A stretch of DNA of 64,000 bases from Shinella sp. PSBB067 (GCF_016839145.1 NZ_CP069303.1:4455001-4519000); one strand, 5' to 3'. Shown: positions 1 to 7,944, counted from the first letter of the stretch. Translations and numbers: made by a program. The notes: a model not told the origin generated them from the letters alone.

Positions 1-1
1 C

Positions 2-714
2 GGTCTGAAGGAAGTCGATGGACAATTCGCAGAACTGGCCCGACAGCGTGAGGCGTTGCAGCGAGGTCAGACCATCCTCGATAGCGGCCGCACTGCCCCG
101 CGCCCGGTAGAGCTTGCGCAGGAGGCGATGGAAGGTGCCCTGCCGCAAGGGCGTTTCATGGGACCGTCTGGCGGTACTGCTCGAATGCGTCAGGGAGCGA
201 GGGCTGAGATTGATCGCATCCTCGGCAATAACGCCAATGATGTTTCAAGGCTCAACACGCTCATCAAGTCGGACGGTGACTGGAACCGGGCGAGGCTGAC
301 AACTCTCTTTGGTCGCGCGAAGGCGGATAGGCTGTTCCGCGTCCTTGAGAACGAGCAGCTTTTTGCCACCACCCGCAACAATGCCATGGGCAACAGCTTC
401 ACCGCTGGCCGTCAGCAGGCGATTGCGGAACTCGGGGGCCACGGTGGGGATGACATTTTGCGCCAGGCCTTCGGTGCTGATGGTCTCCGCGGGACGGCGC
501 GCGCCGGAAGCCTGAAAGTGGCCGAGCATATCAAGCAAATGATCATGGGACCATACTACGAGGCGCAACGCGCTTCCCTTGCCGATGCCATTACCAGCAA
601 CCGGCGCAGCTCGTGGACGCACTTTCCCATGCCCAACGGTCGCCGGAACAGCAGAAGCTATTTGAGGCCATCACGAAAGCGATGCTCCTCGGGCCGGGTG
701 CCACGGGGCCGTGA
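2..714 (+). pseudogene. Phage structural/virion-type protein, 3' part, frameshifted
   Basis: The frame is open from the left edge of the window, so the true start lies outside. It reads a hydrophilic protein rich in Arg, Asn and Gln, with a stretch around 230-460 of the kind seen in unannotated virion or head-associated proteins of rhizobial prophages (recalled, not searched). At about 600-606 the sense changes: the original frame continues as an Arg/Ser-rich translation to 970. A single-base shift there restores a normal-looking tail (NPAQLVDALSHAQRSPEQQ, then KLFEAITKAMLLGPG) and stops at 712-714. One C seems to be missing in the run near 602. This is either a true inactivating deletion or a base-call error. 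The family is not recognised with confidence. Confidence 0.5.
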
Positions 715-951
715 GGCAGGGTCTATCCAGCAGATGAAGCCATACAGCGCCATCATGAACAGCGCGCCGCAAACAAAGCCGATTGGAAAATCGGGGCCGA
801 ACACGCTGCGGAGCGACATGAATGCTTCGCGGAACGCAAAAAGGATCAGGGCCGTAACCACGATGCAGACGATTTGGACAACCCGAAGCAGCACGAGCGT
901 TTTCCTTCTCGGAGGACGTCCGAAAATGCCAGCAATTATCGCGCCGCGCAA
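658..951 (-). CDS. Small two-helix membrane protein, unknown
   Basis: The reverse-strand frame encodes about 97 residues with two clear hydrophobic segments, VVQIVCIVVTALILFAF and FPIGFVCGALFMMALYGFI, separated by a short loop, and a basic C-terminal tail. The frame is open up to 1050, but that longer version would overlap the convincing forward gene at 973, so an internal TTG start at 951 is proposed; no good ribosome site is visible. It overlaps the last bases of the broken phage gene. The two-helix size is compatible with a phage holin-like or accessory membrane protein, which is only an inference. Confidence 0.4.
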   Translation of the reverse strand: MRGAIIAGIFGRPPRRKTLVLLRVVQIVCIVVTALILFAFREAFMSLRSVFGPDFPIGFVCGALFMMALYGFICWIDPASRPRGTRPEEHRFRDGLK

Positions 952-972
952 TTGGTCGGCTTGGAGGTGAAC

Positions 973-1320
973 ATGACGTACGCGAGGAAACCCGTGCAGA
1001 GTGCAGCCGAAATCCTGCGGTCGATGGAAAATCTCGTGATGCTTGAGCAATACGATATTGTGGATGCGCGCGAGGGCCTTCAGGAGGCCATGGATGCTTT
1101 CAACGCAGCTCCCTGCGAGACCATTGCCGATGCTCTGGCATTCATCTCAGCATCCCGCCGCCTGGGGCAATCTATCATCATCGATATCCTGCACGGCAGG
1201 CAGACCGATCAGTACAACGTTGAGGCGGCTGACAGGTACATGGAAACGGCCATCGCATTTTTCCGAGGTGAGGAGATGCGGCGCGCATATGGACACTTTG
1301 CGGGGTTCACCCGGCACTGA
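973..1320 (+). CDS. Hypothetical protein, 115 aa
   Basis: The ATG at 973 is preceded by GGAGGTGAAC, a strong ribosome site, which decides this start over an upstream one at 874. The product is a mostly helical, acidic soluble protein (ILRSMENLVMLEQYDIVDA near the N-terminus). No family is recognised. It begins the run of small rightward genes 973-2297 that sits beside the phage remnant and is probably accessory. Confidence 0.6.
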   Translation: MTYARKPVQSAAEILRSMENLVMLEQYDIVDAREGLQEAMDAFNAAPCETIADALAFISASRRLGQSIIIDILHGRQTDQYNVEAADRYMETAIAFFRGEEMRRAYGHFAGFTRH

Positions 1321-1356
1321 CCGGAACGTCTGCTAGATCAGGGACCGAAACAGAGC

Positions 1357-1797
1357 ATGACGGAAGCCAAGGAACCACCGAAGAAAAGCCGTTTCCGCAA
1401 GGGGCAATCAGGCAACCCAAAAGGGCGGCCGGCCGGCTCGCGCTCGAAAGTGCTCGTCGCTCTCGACGCACTTGGAGAGGGTGAGGCAGAAGCCATTGTG
1501 TTTGCGATGGTCAATCAGGCCAAGGGCGGTGACGTGACTGCTGCCAAGGCAATCCTTGATCGTGTGTGGCCGCCCCGCAAGGGCTCTCGCCTCCAGTTCG
1601 ACTTGCCCGAGGTCTCGACCGCCGATGATCTGCCACCGGCAATCGCATCTGTCACGCGCCAAGTCGCGGAAGGTGAGATTTCGCCCGACGAAGGCACGGC
1701 GATTGTCGCGCTGCTGGAAGCGCACCGGAAGGCCATCGAAACCAGCGAGCTTGCCGCGCGTGTTGCGGCTCTTGAAGAGAGGATGACGAAGAAATGA
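1357..1797 (+). CDS. DUF5681 domain-containing protein
   Basis: 146 residues. The N-terminus carries the DUF5681 signature: basic residues then FRKGQSGNPKGRPAGSRSK (residues 13-31). The rest is helical, ending in a short coiled coil (ELAARVAALEERM). DUF5681 proteins are common in prophages, often close to terminase genes, and in other mobile DNA; their function is not established. The stop overlaps the next ATG (ATGA at 1794-1797), so the two are translationally coupled. Confidence 0.8.
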   Translation: MTEAKEPPKKSRFRKGQSGNPKGRPAGSRSKVLVALDALGEGEAEAIVFAMVNQAKGGDVTAAKAILDRVWPPRKGSRLQFDLPEVSTADDLPPAIASVTRQVAEGEISPDEGTAIVALLEAHRKAIETSELAARVAALEERMTKK

Positions 1798-2057
1798 GCG
1801 GTATTCTGTCAACCAGGCTGACCAGGCTGGAGCGCGCCATCATCATCGGCAACCCGCTCGCTAGCCTTTCGGACGAAGAGCTTGAGGCGCGATTGAGCGA
1901 CGTAACCGCTCGGCTGGAGGCAATTCTTGGCATGGCGCTCCACCAGTGCAGCGCCGAGCTTTTAAGGGCTGCGGATGCTGGTGAACCTCTTCCCGAGGAT
2001 TGGACGCCAGGAGAGAGCCGCCATTTTGCGCGCCTCATCATGAACACGATACACTAG
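1794..2057 (+). CDS. Hypothetical protein, 87 aa
   Basis: It overlaps the DUF5681 gene by four bases (ATGA). The N-terminal half is a predicted amphipathic helix pair (TRLTRLERAIIIG, SDEELEARLSDVTARLEAIL) and the C-terminus is rich in His and Arg. No family is recognised. Its position and coupling suggest it works with the DUF5681 protein or is simply part of the same phage-derived operon. Confidence 0.6.
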   Translation: MSGILSTRLTRLERAIIIGNPLASLSDEELEARLSDVTARLEAILGMALHQCSAELLRAADAGEPLPEDWTPGESRHFARLIMNTIH

Positions 2058-2066
2058 GAGCAGGCC

Positions 2067-2297
2067 ATGGTTATCAATCTTATGGGCCGGATTGAGAAGC
2101 TCGAGGCGTCGGCCGCCTCAAGGCATGACCGTCCCCGAAAAGTTGTCCGCCTTGTCGTCAACGAAGACGAAGAGGCAGAGGCATACCGGCAAGCCGAGGA
2201 GATGGGTTTGGATACAAGTCCGGAGAGCGACGACCTCTTGATAATTCGATTGATTGCCCTCGCGCCGAAGCGCCCGCAGACTGCACACCGGCTTTGA
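2067..2297 (+). CDS. Hypothetical protein, 76 aa
   Basis: It starts nine bases after the preceding gene, with GGAGCAGGCC just upstream of the ATG. The sequence opens with a helix like that of its neighbour (MGRIEKLEASAASRHD), followed by a hydrophobic strand (KVVRLVVNEDEE) and an acidic helix. No known family. It is the last gene of the small rightward run; the 155 bases after it hold nothing recognised. Confidence 0.55.
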   Translation: MVINLMGRIEKLEASAASRHDRPRKVVRLVVNEDEEAEAYRQAEEMGLDTSPESDDLLIIRLIALAPKRPQTAHRL

Positions 2298-2452
2298 ATT
2301 TAATCAAAATTATTCAAGCTGAATACGGCTAGGTGCAGTTGCGTGGCCCGGCGGCCGTTTATTGGCTGGACGATGAGAAACGCGGCAATGAATGCGTCCC
2401 GGCGCAGCACCCCCAAAACGAACGCCGGGCGTAGGCCTGGCTGCCCAGGTGC

Positions 2453-2683
2453 TCACATAGACGTTTCCGTAAAGGGGGTGCCGGTGTGCCATGCATGAAT
2501 CTTACCACAAAGGATTCCTCGAAAAGCCTCGTCGAACAGCGGCTTCGCCTCTCCGTCGGGGAAGAACTGGTAAAACGCATCGGTTTCGTCGGTGTCCCAT
2601 GTGCCAAGGTACTCACCATCAGCGGTCACTACCGAGCCGTCACCCAGAAGATTGATGCGATATTGCAGTGTTGGCTGGGCCAT
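2453..2683 (-). CDS. Hypothetical protein, 76 aa
   Basis: The ATG at 2683 follows GAGGAAAAA, a good ribosome site, and is preferred over an upstream start at 2728. The product (MAQPTLQYRINLLGDGSV onwards) reads like a small beta-rich protein; no motif is recognised. It is transcribed away from the defence-like unit at 3133, together with the zinc-ribbon gene at 2725-2880. Confidence 0.55.
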   Translation of the reverse strand: MAQPTLQYRINLLGDGSVVTADGEYLGTWDTDETDAFYQFFPDGEAKPLFDEAFRGILCGKIHAWHTGTPFTETSM

Positions 2684-2724
2684 TTTTTCCTCTGTATCCT
2701 CGATGGAAGGTAGAGAATGGGCCG

Positions 2725-2880
2725 TCAATATAAGCCTTCATATTCGGAGCACGGCGCGCAACGGAAATTCCCGCCTTGAATAGTCCATGTGCCATGGCTC
2801 TGCGCCACTTCTCTTCCACAGTCGCAGCAGGTTGCGTTCGGTTTCCGTTTAGCTAGTTCCGTTGCACTTATTCGCTGCAT
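2725..2880 (-). CDS. Small zinc-ribbon-like protein, 51 aa
   Basis: The ATG at 2880 has TTGAGGAACGAT in front of it, a plausible ribosome site. The protein has two cysteine pairs, CCDCG (residues 22-26) and CAPC (43-46), about twenty residues apart, the spacing of a treble-clef or zinc-ribbon fold, and a helical basic N-terminus (RISATELAKRKP). No named family is recognised. The 252 bases between this gene and the next forward gene at 3133 form a divergent promoter region that is visibly richer in A+T than the core chromosome. Confidence 0.5.
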   Translation of the reverse strand: MQRISATELAKRKPNATCCDCGREVAQSHGTWTIQGGNFRCAPCSEYEGLY

Positions 2881-3132
2881 ATCGTTCCTCAATTCAAGCC
2901 AATGCAAATTGCGAAAATGCCTCGCACAATAGGTACGCGAAGGCTCGTCAAAGGCAAGGGTATACCTGAAAGCTTGCGTTGAAAGAGCGATCAAACCTGA
3001 CAGTAGGAACGCTACATAATTCAAAGCACGATATCGAGCAGCAGCGCCCGAACATGACCTTATGGCGAAAGATGAAATTTGACTCGCCTTTTGTGAAGAT
3101 TGTTGTTTTGATGCCCGCATTCTGGGGGCATT

Positions 3133-4029
3133 ATGCAAAAGACAATTCACTACCGCACCACCGAATGGTTTGGTGCGCAAGAGAACCTACTTGGCCTTAT
3201 CACGCAAACGCTAGCAGCTCGGCCAAACGTTAGCGATACAGAGTTTCAGACGTTCGGAGAGACGTGTGAGGTTCGCCATCGCGCCATGAATCAACATGAA
3301 GCGCGGCTACACGTTTCCCTACATGTTCCGGGAGCCAGGAAAGCGATCAGCCCTCGCGTTGTTGGGGTGTCTGCTGGAGATATATCGGTTGCCGCGGCCC
3401 CCCAAAACACGGAATTTACGGAGCGCGAAATTGCAATCGTTGTTAGGCCTAACGCGGTGGGGTACGTAGTCAGCGGGAGAGCAAGGACATCGACAGTCCG
3501 GAACGTTCTCGCCGGATTAATCCAACTCGGGCACGGCGAAGGAATTGGCAACCGCCTGAACCTTTCAGCGCGAGCCGACGAAGCTGCGATACGGGATTTA
3601 CTTGAGCAGGGCGTTGATCGGTTTGATTTGGGTCTTAACCTGCCACACGCTAATGCCCTCGCCGTTGTAGAAGATCAGCCACTAACCCTGGGACGCTCGA
3701 TTGGCCGCGCTGTTGCGGGGGCAATTTCCACAAGGTTTGAAGCGGACCATCACGACGCACATATCGATGAGTTGGCCAATATGAATGTAAGCATTACGAT
3801 CAACGCTCGACAGCGAGCGCCGGAGGCGGAGATCGAGACCCTAACAGTGCTTGCAACCGAAGCGGTAGAGGCCGACGAGGAGTTCACGATTCGAACGCTC
3901 AACAAAGCGAAAATATCGCGTGAACAACTGATTTTGACCGCATCCTACCGTCAACCAGGGGAGGTGGCTGTGCTAAACTATTTCATGGCTTGGAATGAGA
4001 TTTCGAACTTTCTCAACAACGTTCAATGA
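3133..4029 (+). CDS. RexA-like protein, candidate phage-exclusion sensor
   Basis: 298 residues, soluble, no signal peptide and no enzyme motif. A ribosome site (GGGGGCATT) precedes the ATG. The middle reads as beta-strand, helix, beta-strand (EIAIVVRPNAVGYVVSGRA, then a helical stretch, then a strand after GEGIGNRLNLSA). The length, strand order and its place in front of a four-helix membrane protein recall lambda RexA (279 aa). That comparison is made from memory of RexA and is structural rather than sequence-level. RexA is a DNA-binding sensor that triggers the RexB membrane channel. The stop overlaps the next start (ATGA at 4026-4029). No better family assignment is available. Confidence 0.45.
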   Translation: MQKTIHYRTTEWFGAQENLLGLITQTLAARPNVSDTEFQTFGETCEVRHRAMNQHEARLHVSLHVPGARKAISPRVVGVSAGDISVAAAPQNTEFTEREIAIVVRPNAVGYVVSGRARTSTVRNVLAGLIQLGHGEGIGNRLNLSARADEAAIRDLLEQGVDRFDLGLNLPHANALAVVEDQPLTLGRSIGRAVAGAISTRFEADHHDAHIDELANMNVSITINARQRAPEAEIETLTVLATEAVEADEEFTIRTLNKAKISREQLILTASYRQPGEVAVLNYFMAWNEISNFLNNVQ

Positions 4030-4520
4030 CGATGGAAAAGCGACCGGGAAAAAGGGAAATAGCTTGGCATAGAGTGGGGAATACCGCGGTGGCGGTGATC
4101 CTATCTGCCGCTGTGACCGTTTTTTTTGGTGACCGGTTAACGAATGGAGCAGACGTTCTCAGCTTCATCGCTACGATATTCTCTATCCTCGCCGGTGTGC
4201 TCATCGCCGTGATATCAATCTTGGGCGATCCAAGCATGCTGCTCGATCAGTCCTGGCGGCATAGCTATTTATCGGCCACAGAAACGCAGCGAAAAATCCA
4301 TCGGCAGACGGACGTTTTCATCGTCTATGTCGTGCTGTTGATCAGCCTGTTTGTGTTCATGCTCGCGGACCCGAAAGCAACGAGCTTCTGGTACATCCAG
4401 CATGCGACATTCTTCCTTACGGTGTTGGCATTCATCGCATCGTTGACGTTGCCGTACAGTCTTCGTTCGATCCAGAAAACAAGGCTGGACAAAGCTATCG
4501 AACAGATTCGAGGCAAGTAA
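4026..4520 (+). CDS. Four-helix membrane protein, RexB-like partner
   Basis: 164 residues with four hydrophobic segments, near residues 19-35, 43-67, 97-115 and 125-145, and a charged cytosolic loop of about 25 residues between the second and third. Lambda RexB has 144 residues, four segments and a similar charged central loop; RexB is thought to depolarise the inner membrane when RexA signals infection. The gene overlaps its upstream partner by four bases, so the two products are probably made in fixed ratio. The similarity is one of topology and context and is an inference. Other four-helix effector families remain possible. Confidence 0.5.
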   Translation: MTMEKRPGKREIAWHRVGNTAVAVILSAAVTVFFGDRLTNGADVLSFIATIFSILAGVLIAVISILGDPSMLLDQSWRHSYLSATETQRKIHRQTDVFIVYVVLLISLFVFMLADPKATSFWYIQHATFFLTVLAFIASLTLPYSLRSIQKTRLDKAIEQIRGK

Positions 4521-4525
4521 CCGCG

Positions 4526-5263
4526 ATGCGCACTCTATCCGCAGCCGCATCTGCGCAACCCGAATGTGCAATCTGCGGTGTATCGCCAACAGTGAAATCC
4601 CATATCATCCCCCGCGCTCTTTCATTGGATTTGAAGCGCGGCGAAAAGCATTTGGTGAGTGGCCGCCTTGGCCAGGACGGAATACGAAAACTTCAGAACG
4701 GAAGGTGGAGTTACAAGATTTTGTGCGAGATGCACGAAAAGCATCTCGGGCCGGCTGATAAGTACGGCGTCGAATTTGTTAGAAGCATTATGAGTAGAGA
4801 CGCGAAGACTGGCGATTTTACTATCCATAATTCTCAGCCGCATCTATTGAAGAAGTTCATATTGGCTTTGATCTGGCGAGCCGATGCTGCCAACAAAGCT
4901 GAGGGACTATCTTCGCGCCTCGGGCCGTATGACCAACTCATTCGCAACTGCATCTTCCTTGGCGGCGATCTAAATGCGCCAATTTACTTCCTCCGCCCAA
5001 ACCTGACGGCCGACGGCACCCCACTGCCGATTACTCTTGAGCCAACGCGCGTCCGCATGCGTGACTGCAATGGTTGGAAGCTCGGATTTGGCAATCTGGA
5101 TGTAATGGTGAAGCTCGACAAGAAGCCTTGGCCGAAGGCGTGGGAAGCGGTAGATGCAAGCCTCCAAACCTCAGTGCTTGTGCTCGACGCTGAGCCGTCG
5201 GCTATTAGGGACGCGCCTGCTTATCACCCGCTAATTCGCCAGATGAAGGTGTTTCGCGCTTAA
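4526..5263 (+). CDS. HNH-like zinc-binding protein, third gene of the unit
   Basis: 245 residues, beginning five bases after the membrane-protein gene. The N-terminus has CAICG (residues 15-19) followed by SHIIPRAL, and later ILCEMHEKHLGPADKYGVEF. This layout (CxxC, SHxxP, then a second Cys pair and a KYG motif) is that of HNH-endonuclease-like zinc domains, except that the second pair is C..H rather than CxxC. The remaining 170 residues show no motif. Whether the nuclease residues are all present cannot be judged by eye. The short spacing suggests it belongs to the same transcript as the RexAB-like pair. Confidence 0.5.
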   Translation: MRTLSAAASAQPECAICGVSPTVKSHIIPRALSLDLKRGEKHLVSGRLGQDGIRKLQNGRWSYKILCEMHEKHLGPADKYGVEFVRSIMSRDAKTGDFTIHNSQPHLLKKFILALIWRADAANKAEGLSSRLGPYDQLIRNCIFLGGDLNAPIYFLRPNLTADGTPLPITLEPTRVRMRDCNGWKLGFGNLDVMVKLDKKPWPKAWEAVDASLQTSVLVLDAEPSAIRDAPAYHPLIRQMKVFRA

Positions 5264-5358
5264 CAACGGCCTCGAGGACAGAGGCTATCTCCCCGTGATT
5301 CTCGTATTGGGGTATTTTGGCGGTGCTCGTTCTTGGCATTTCCGTGCTTTTTTGCGAG

Positions 5359-5613
5359 TTACGCGCCTCTCGGCTTCGCCAGCCGCACGCCAGCGCCGCC
5401 GTCTGTAATGTCTCCGGCTTGAAGGAATATTACTCCGGCGGCATTGAATGCCCGCTCAATAGCTTCGACAGTCCTTGCATGCGCGGCGAGTTCGCCAGGC
5501 TGCGTCTCCAGTCGTTTGAGGGAGGGGAGGGAAACTCCCGACGCCGCTGCCAGGTCCTTTTGCTCCCAACGCACAAGTGCCCGCGCCGCGCGAATTTGCT
5601 CGCTCGATATCAT
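5359..5613 (-). CDS. XRE-family helix-turn-helix regulator, 84 aa
   Basis: Residues 5-60 form a standard XRE domain (IRAARALVRWEQKDLAAASG, then SLPSLKRLE as the recognition region), followed by a short C-terminal extension. It lies divergent to the small gene at 5706, and the space between them holds three copies of an operator-like repeat, so it probably represses itself and the 5706-6415 genes, as phage repressors do. AGGGAAAAT upstream of the ATG is a weak ribosome site. Confidence 0.75.
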   Translation of the reverse strand: MISSEQIRAARALVRWEQKDLAAASGVSLPSLKRLETQPGELAAHARTVEAIERAFNAAGVIFLQAGDITDGGAGVRLAKPRGA

Positions 5614-5628
5614 TTTCCCTCCAAAAGA

Positions 5629-5678
5629 ATACCTGAGGTATTGATTTGTCCTCAGGTATCATATAATATCCTAAGTAT
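5629..5678. promoter_or_regulatory. Three operator-like repeats in the XRE divergent promoter
   Basis: The palindrome ATACCTGAGGTAT (5629-5641) is followed by an inverted partial copy CCTCAGGTAT (5650-5659) and a degenerate copy ATATCCTAAGTAT (5666-5678). Spacing is about 18-19 bases, close to two helical turns, as in cooperative phage operators. The site lies between the divergent starts at 5613 and 5706. Confidence 0.6.
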
Positions 5679-5705
5679 CGATTAAGGAAAATCAGGAATT
5701 CGACA

Positions 5706-6047
5706 ATGCCGAACGCCCCCGTTCCGGCCGCCGCCGGAGGTATGTCCAAATTCAATCGCTCGCAGATCATGAAAGCCGCCTGGGCGCAGTATCGCAGCGC
5801 CAAGGCATACGTCGCCAGCAACCCCTACCTGCGCGGCACTGTCGTCCGCTTCGGTGACTGCCTCAAGGACGAATGGAAGCGCGCGAAGGCTGAAGCTGCC
5901 AAGGCGAAGCGTGATTCCGCCGTGGTCGCTCGCATCGACGCCCTCAAGGCCGAAATCATCGTTCTCGACTGCAAGCCTTTCGGTATCCGCATCGGTGCCG
6001 AGCGTGCGGTCCTGTCTACGGAACTGGCAAAGCTGGAGGCTGCATGA
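5706..6047 (+). CDS. Hypothetical phage-island protein, 113 aa
   Basis: Helical, Lys/Ala-rich protein (SQIMKAAWAQYRSAKAYVAS near the N-terminus, WKRAKAEAAKAKRD in the middle). It is similar in style to unknown proteins found in rhizobial prophages, but no function is known. It is the first gene after the operator cluster and overlaps the next gene by four bases (ATGA at 6044-6047). Confidence 0.6.
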   Translation: MPNAPVPAAAGGMSKFNRSQIMKAAWAQYRSAKAYVASNPYLRGTVVRFGDCLKDEWKRAKAEAAKAKRDSAVVARIDALKAEIIVLDCKPFGIRIGAERAVLSTELAKLEAA

Positions 6048-6415
6048 TGTTCGAGACAAACCTTCTTCGCCTCGGCGCTGAATTCTCCGCCCTTATGGCC
6101 GACTATCGTGCCGCGCAGTCTCAGCTCTCGGCACTCCAGCATGAGGCCGACCGCACCGCGACGGAGGCTGGCTTGCTCTACGGTTCCTCGGCATGGTCCG
6201 AGCATCGTTTCGCGGTGACCGGCCGCACCGTCCACCACGTCAACGCGCTTTACGAAAAGCTGGAGGATCTGGCGCAGGCCATCGCGCCGATCCGTCCCAC
6301 CTGCTTCGCTGGCCTTCTCATCAAGGCCCGCGCCCACCATTTCGCTGGCAACCCCGCCGCCATCATCCCCGAAATCGAAGCACTGGCGCAGGCCAGCAAT
6401 CAGGAGGCCGCATAG
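6044..6415 (+). CDS. Hypothetical phage-island protein, 123 aa
   Basis: A helical protein (LGAEFSALMADYRAAQSQ, ALYEKLEDLAQAIAPIRP) with no recognised motif. It overlaps the preceding gene and ends with GGAGGCCGCATAG, whose GGAGG serves as the ribosome site for the next ATG at 6416. It is therefore the middle member of a three-gene operon under the XRE-controlled promoter. Confidence 0.6.
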   Translation: MMFETNLLRLGAEFSALMADYRAAQSQLSALQHEADRTATEAGLLYGSSAWSEHRFAVTGRTVHHVNALYEKLEDLAQAIAPIRPTCFAGLLIKARAHHFAGNPAAIIPEIEALAQASNQEAA

Positions 6416-7944
6416 ATGGAAACGACCCGCCGCAAATTCATTTCCGGCCTTTCTGGCATTGCCGCCGCATCGGTGACCGCCGGAGCCGCCGCAGCCGTAC
6501 CGCCTGAGACGCAGGAAGAGAAGTGCGCACGCCTCCTGTCGGAGCTGAGCCGTTTAACCGCGGCTTCAACGTCATCCAGCTTCGCGCGGAAGAATTCTTT
6601 TCGGTAGTTCTGCGCGTTCACGCGGGCAGCCTCAAACTCAGTATGGAGGGCTCTTTCGAGAGCCGGCGCGTCGTCGCTATAGATTATGGCGTGAGTATCG
6701 AAGATGAAGGGTACGCTCGCATCCCCTAGCTCCCGCACGCGGTCGGCGGGATCGAGGCGGCGGGTCAGGCCGACAACGTCATCTCCGAAGGAACCGACGT
6801 TTGAAATGATGTAGACGTATCCCGAACGGGTCCGCTCGGCCATAGCCTGGGCGCGCTCGAATTTTGCATGGGCCTCTGCGAGGTCCCGTTCCAGCATTTC
6901 GATCTGTGAATTGAATGCATCTAGTTTCGGCCCGATGGCGCTTTCCGCTTCGGCCTTGGCCTTATCGAGCAGGCGCTTGTAGCGAGCTTCCTCTTCTTCT
7001 GCCCGCTCCATGTCGCGGATGAGCTTTTGTTCCTCCTTCGCAGCCCGAGCCATCTCCGCCCGCTCTTCGCGTTCAGCCTTGAGTTTTTCCCGATACTCAT
7101 GCGTAAGGAACAGCTCTTGGAATTTCAGCTTCACATAGTCGAGCGTGATGCTGACATGATTGGACTCGTTGAGGCTGTTGATTTGGGTGAAGGCATTGGC
7201 GATGCGCTTTTCCATCGCGTTGACGTTATTCCACCGCGTATTCGCAATAGCAGCCTCGCACTCATTATTGAAAGCTCTGAGCGTGAGTTTGATGTTACGG
7301 TTCGTCATCACTTTGCCTTTGGCAAGGCTGCCCTCGACGTGCCATTGCGTCGGGCAAACCACCGCGGACTTGTCGGAAATCATCGCCTTTTGAGCGGCGC
7401 GCACCACCTCGATATTGCGCTTATATTCCTCGCTGTCGTTGTACTCGAAGTGTGGCTCATATACGCCCATTTCCGCGAAGGCTAATTTCTCGTCGAAAAC
7501 AGCAACCTCCTTTACGAGACGGTCAAATACGGCCTTCTTGTCGGCATAGGAGGCTCGAAGCTCGGCCAACTTCGTTTTCCAGTCTTCGATTTGGGCCTTA
7601 ATCGACCTGCATTCCGCTTCGAGATCCAGAACCGGTTTAAAACGCTCCTCCATTCCTTTGAGGCTCGCGGTCAGAGCCTGCTTTTCTGCTTCCAGCGACC
7701 GACCGAGGGCGACAGCCCTTTCCGCTGCCGTCCGGGTGTCCATGAGTTTTGCTCTCGCTGCAGATGAGGCGCTTTCGGCCATGGATTGGCTATCCATGAA
7801 TTTCGTCTCCAAGTCATGGATGGCCTGTTCGAGAGAAAGCCGCTTGCGCTTCTCACGAACGGCTTTGACGATAAAGAAAACAAGAATGAATGGCATCGCC
7901 AAAATGACGAGTGCAATCCCCAAAGCAACGTAAGGTGAAGTCAC
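6400..7944 (-). CDS. DUF4041 / T5orf172 (GIY-YIG-like) protein, altered C-terminus
   Basis: A GTG at 7944 preceded by GGGGGA is the likely start (a TTG at 7956 is the alternative). The order is one membrane helix (residues about 4-25), a long coiled coil, the DUF4041 region, another coiled coil, then a T5orf172/Mug113-type GIY-YIG-like domain (SGYVYIISNVGSFGDDV). The second half-motif of that domain, normally YKIGLT or similar, reads VVGLT here, so two to three residues including the Tyr/Lys/Ile seem deleted. Beyond EAAVKRL the last 50 or so residues are only the antisense of the Tat-signal gene. The protein may be inactive. DUF4041 proteins are common in phages and islands; their role is unknown. 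Confidence 0.65.
   Translation of the reverse strand: MTSPYVALGIALVILAMPFILVFFIVKAVREKRKRLSLEQAIHDLETKFMDSQSMAESASSAARAKLMDTRTAAERAVALGRSLEAEKQALTASLKGMEERFKPVLDLEAECRSIKAQIEDWKTKLAELRASYADKKAVFDRLVKEVAVFDEKLAFAEMGVYEPHFEYNDSEEYKRNIEVVRAAQKAMISDKSAVVCPTQWHVEGSLAKGKVMTNRNIKLTLRAFNNECEAAIANTRWNNVNAMEKRIANAFTQINSLNESNHVSITLDYVKLKFQELFLTHEYREKLKAEREERAEMARAAKEEQKLIRDMERAEEEEARYKRLLDKAKAEAESAIGPKLDAFNSQIEMLERDLAEAHAKFERAQAMAERTRSGYVYIISNVGSFGDDVVGLTRRLDPADRVRELGDASVPFIFDTHAIIYSDDAPALERALHTEFEAARVNAQNYRKEFFRAKLDDVEAAVKRLSSDRRRAHFSSCVSGGTAAAAPAVTDAAAMPERPEMNLRRVVSIYAAS
6416..6607 (+). pseudogene. Truncated Tat-signal protein
   Basis: The first 30 residues are a clear twin-arginine signal: TRRKFISGLSGIAAAS, a hydrophobic core, then AAAAVPP as the cleavage area. 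After about residue 47 (near 6556) the translation runs into the antisense strand of the DUF4041 gene and ends at 6607, so the mature protein is lost. The gene has a good ribosome site (CAGGAGG). The junction marks a deletion or insertion event that joined two unrelated genes tail to tail. Confidence 0.55.
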
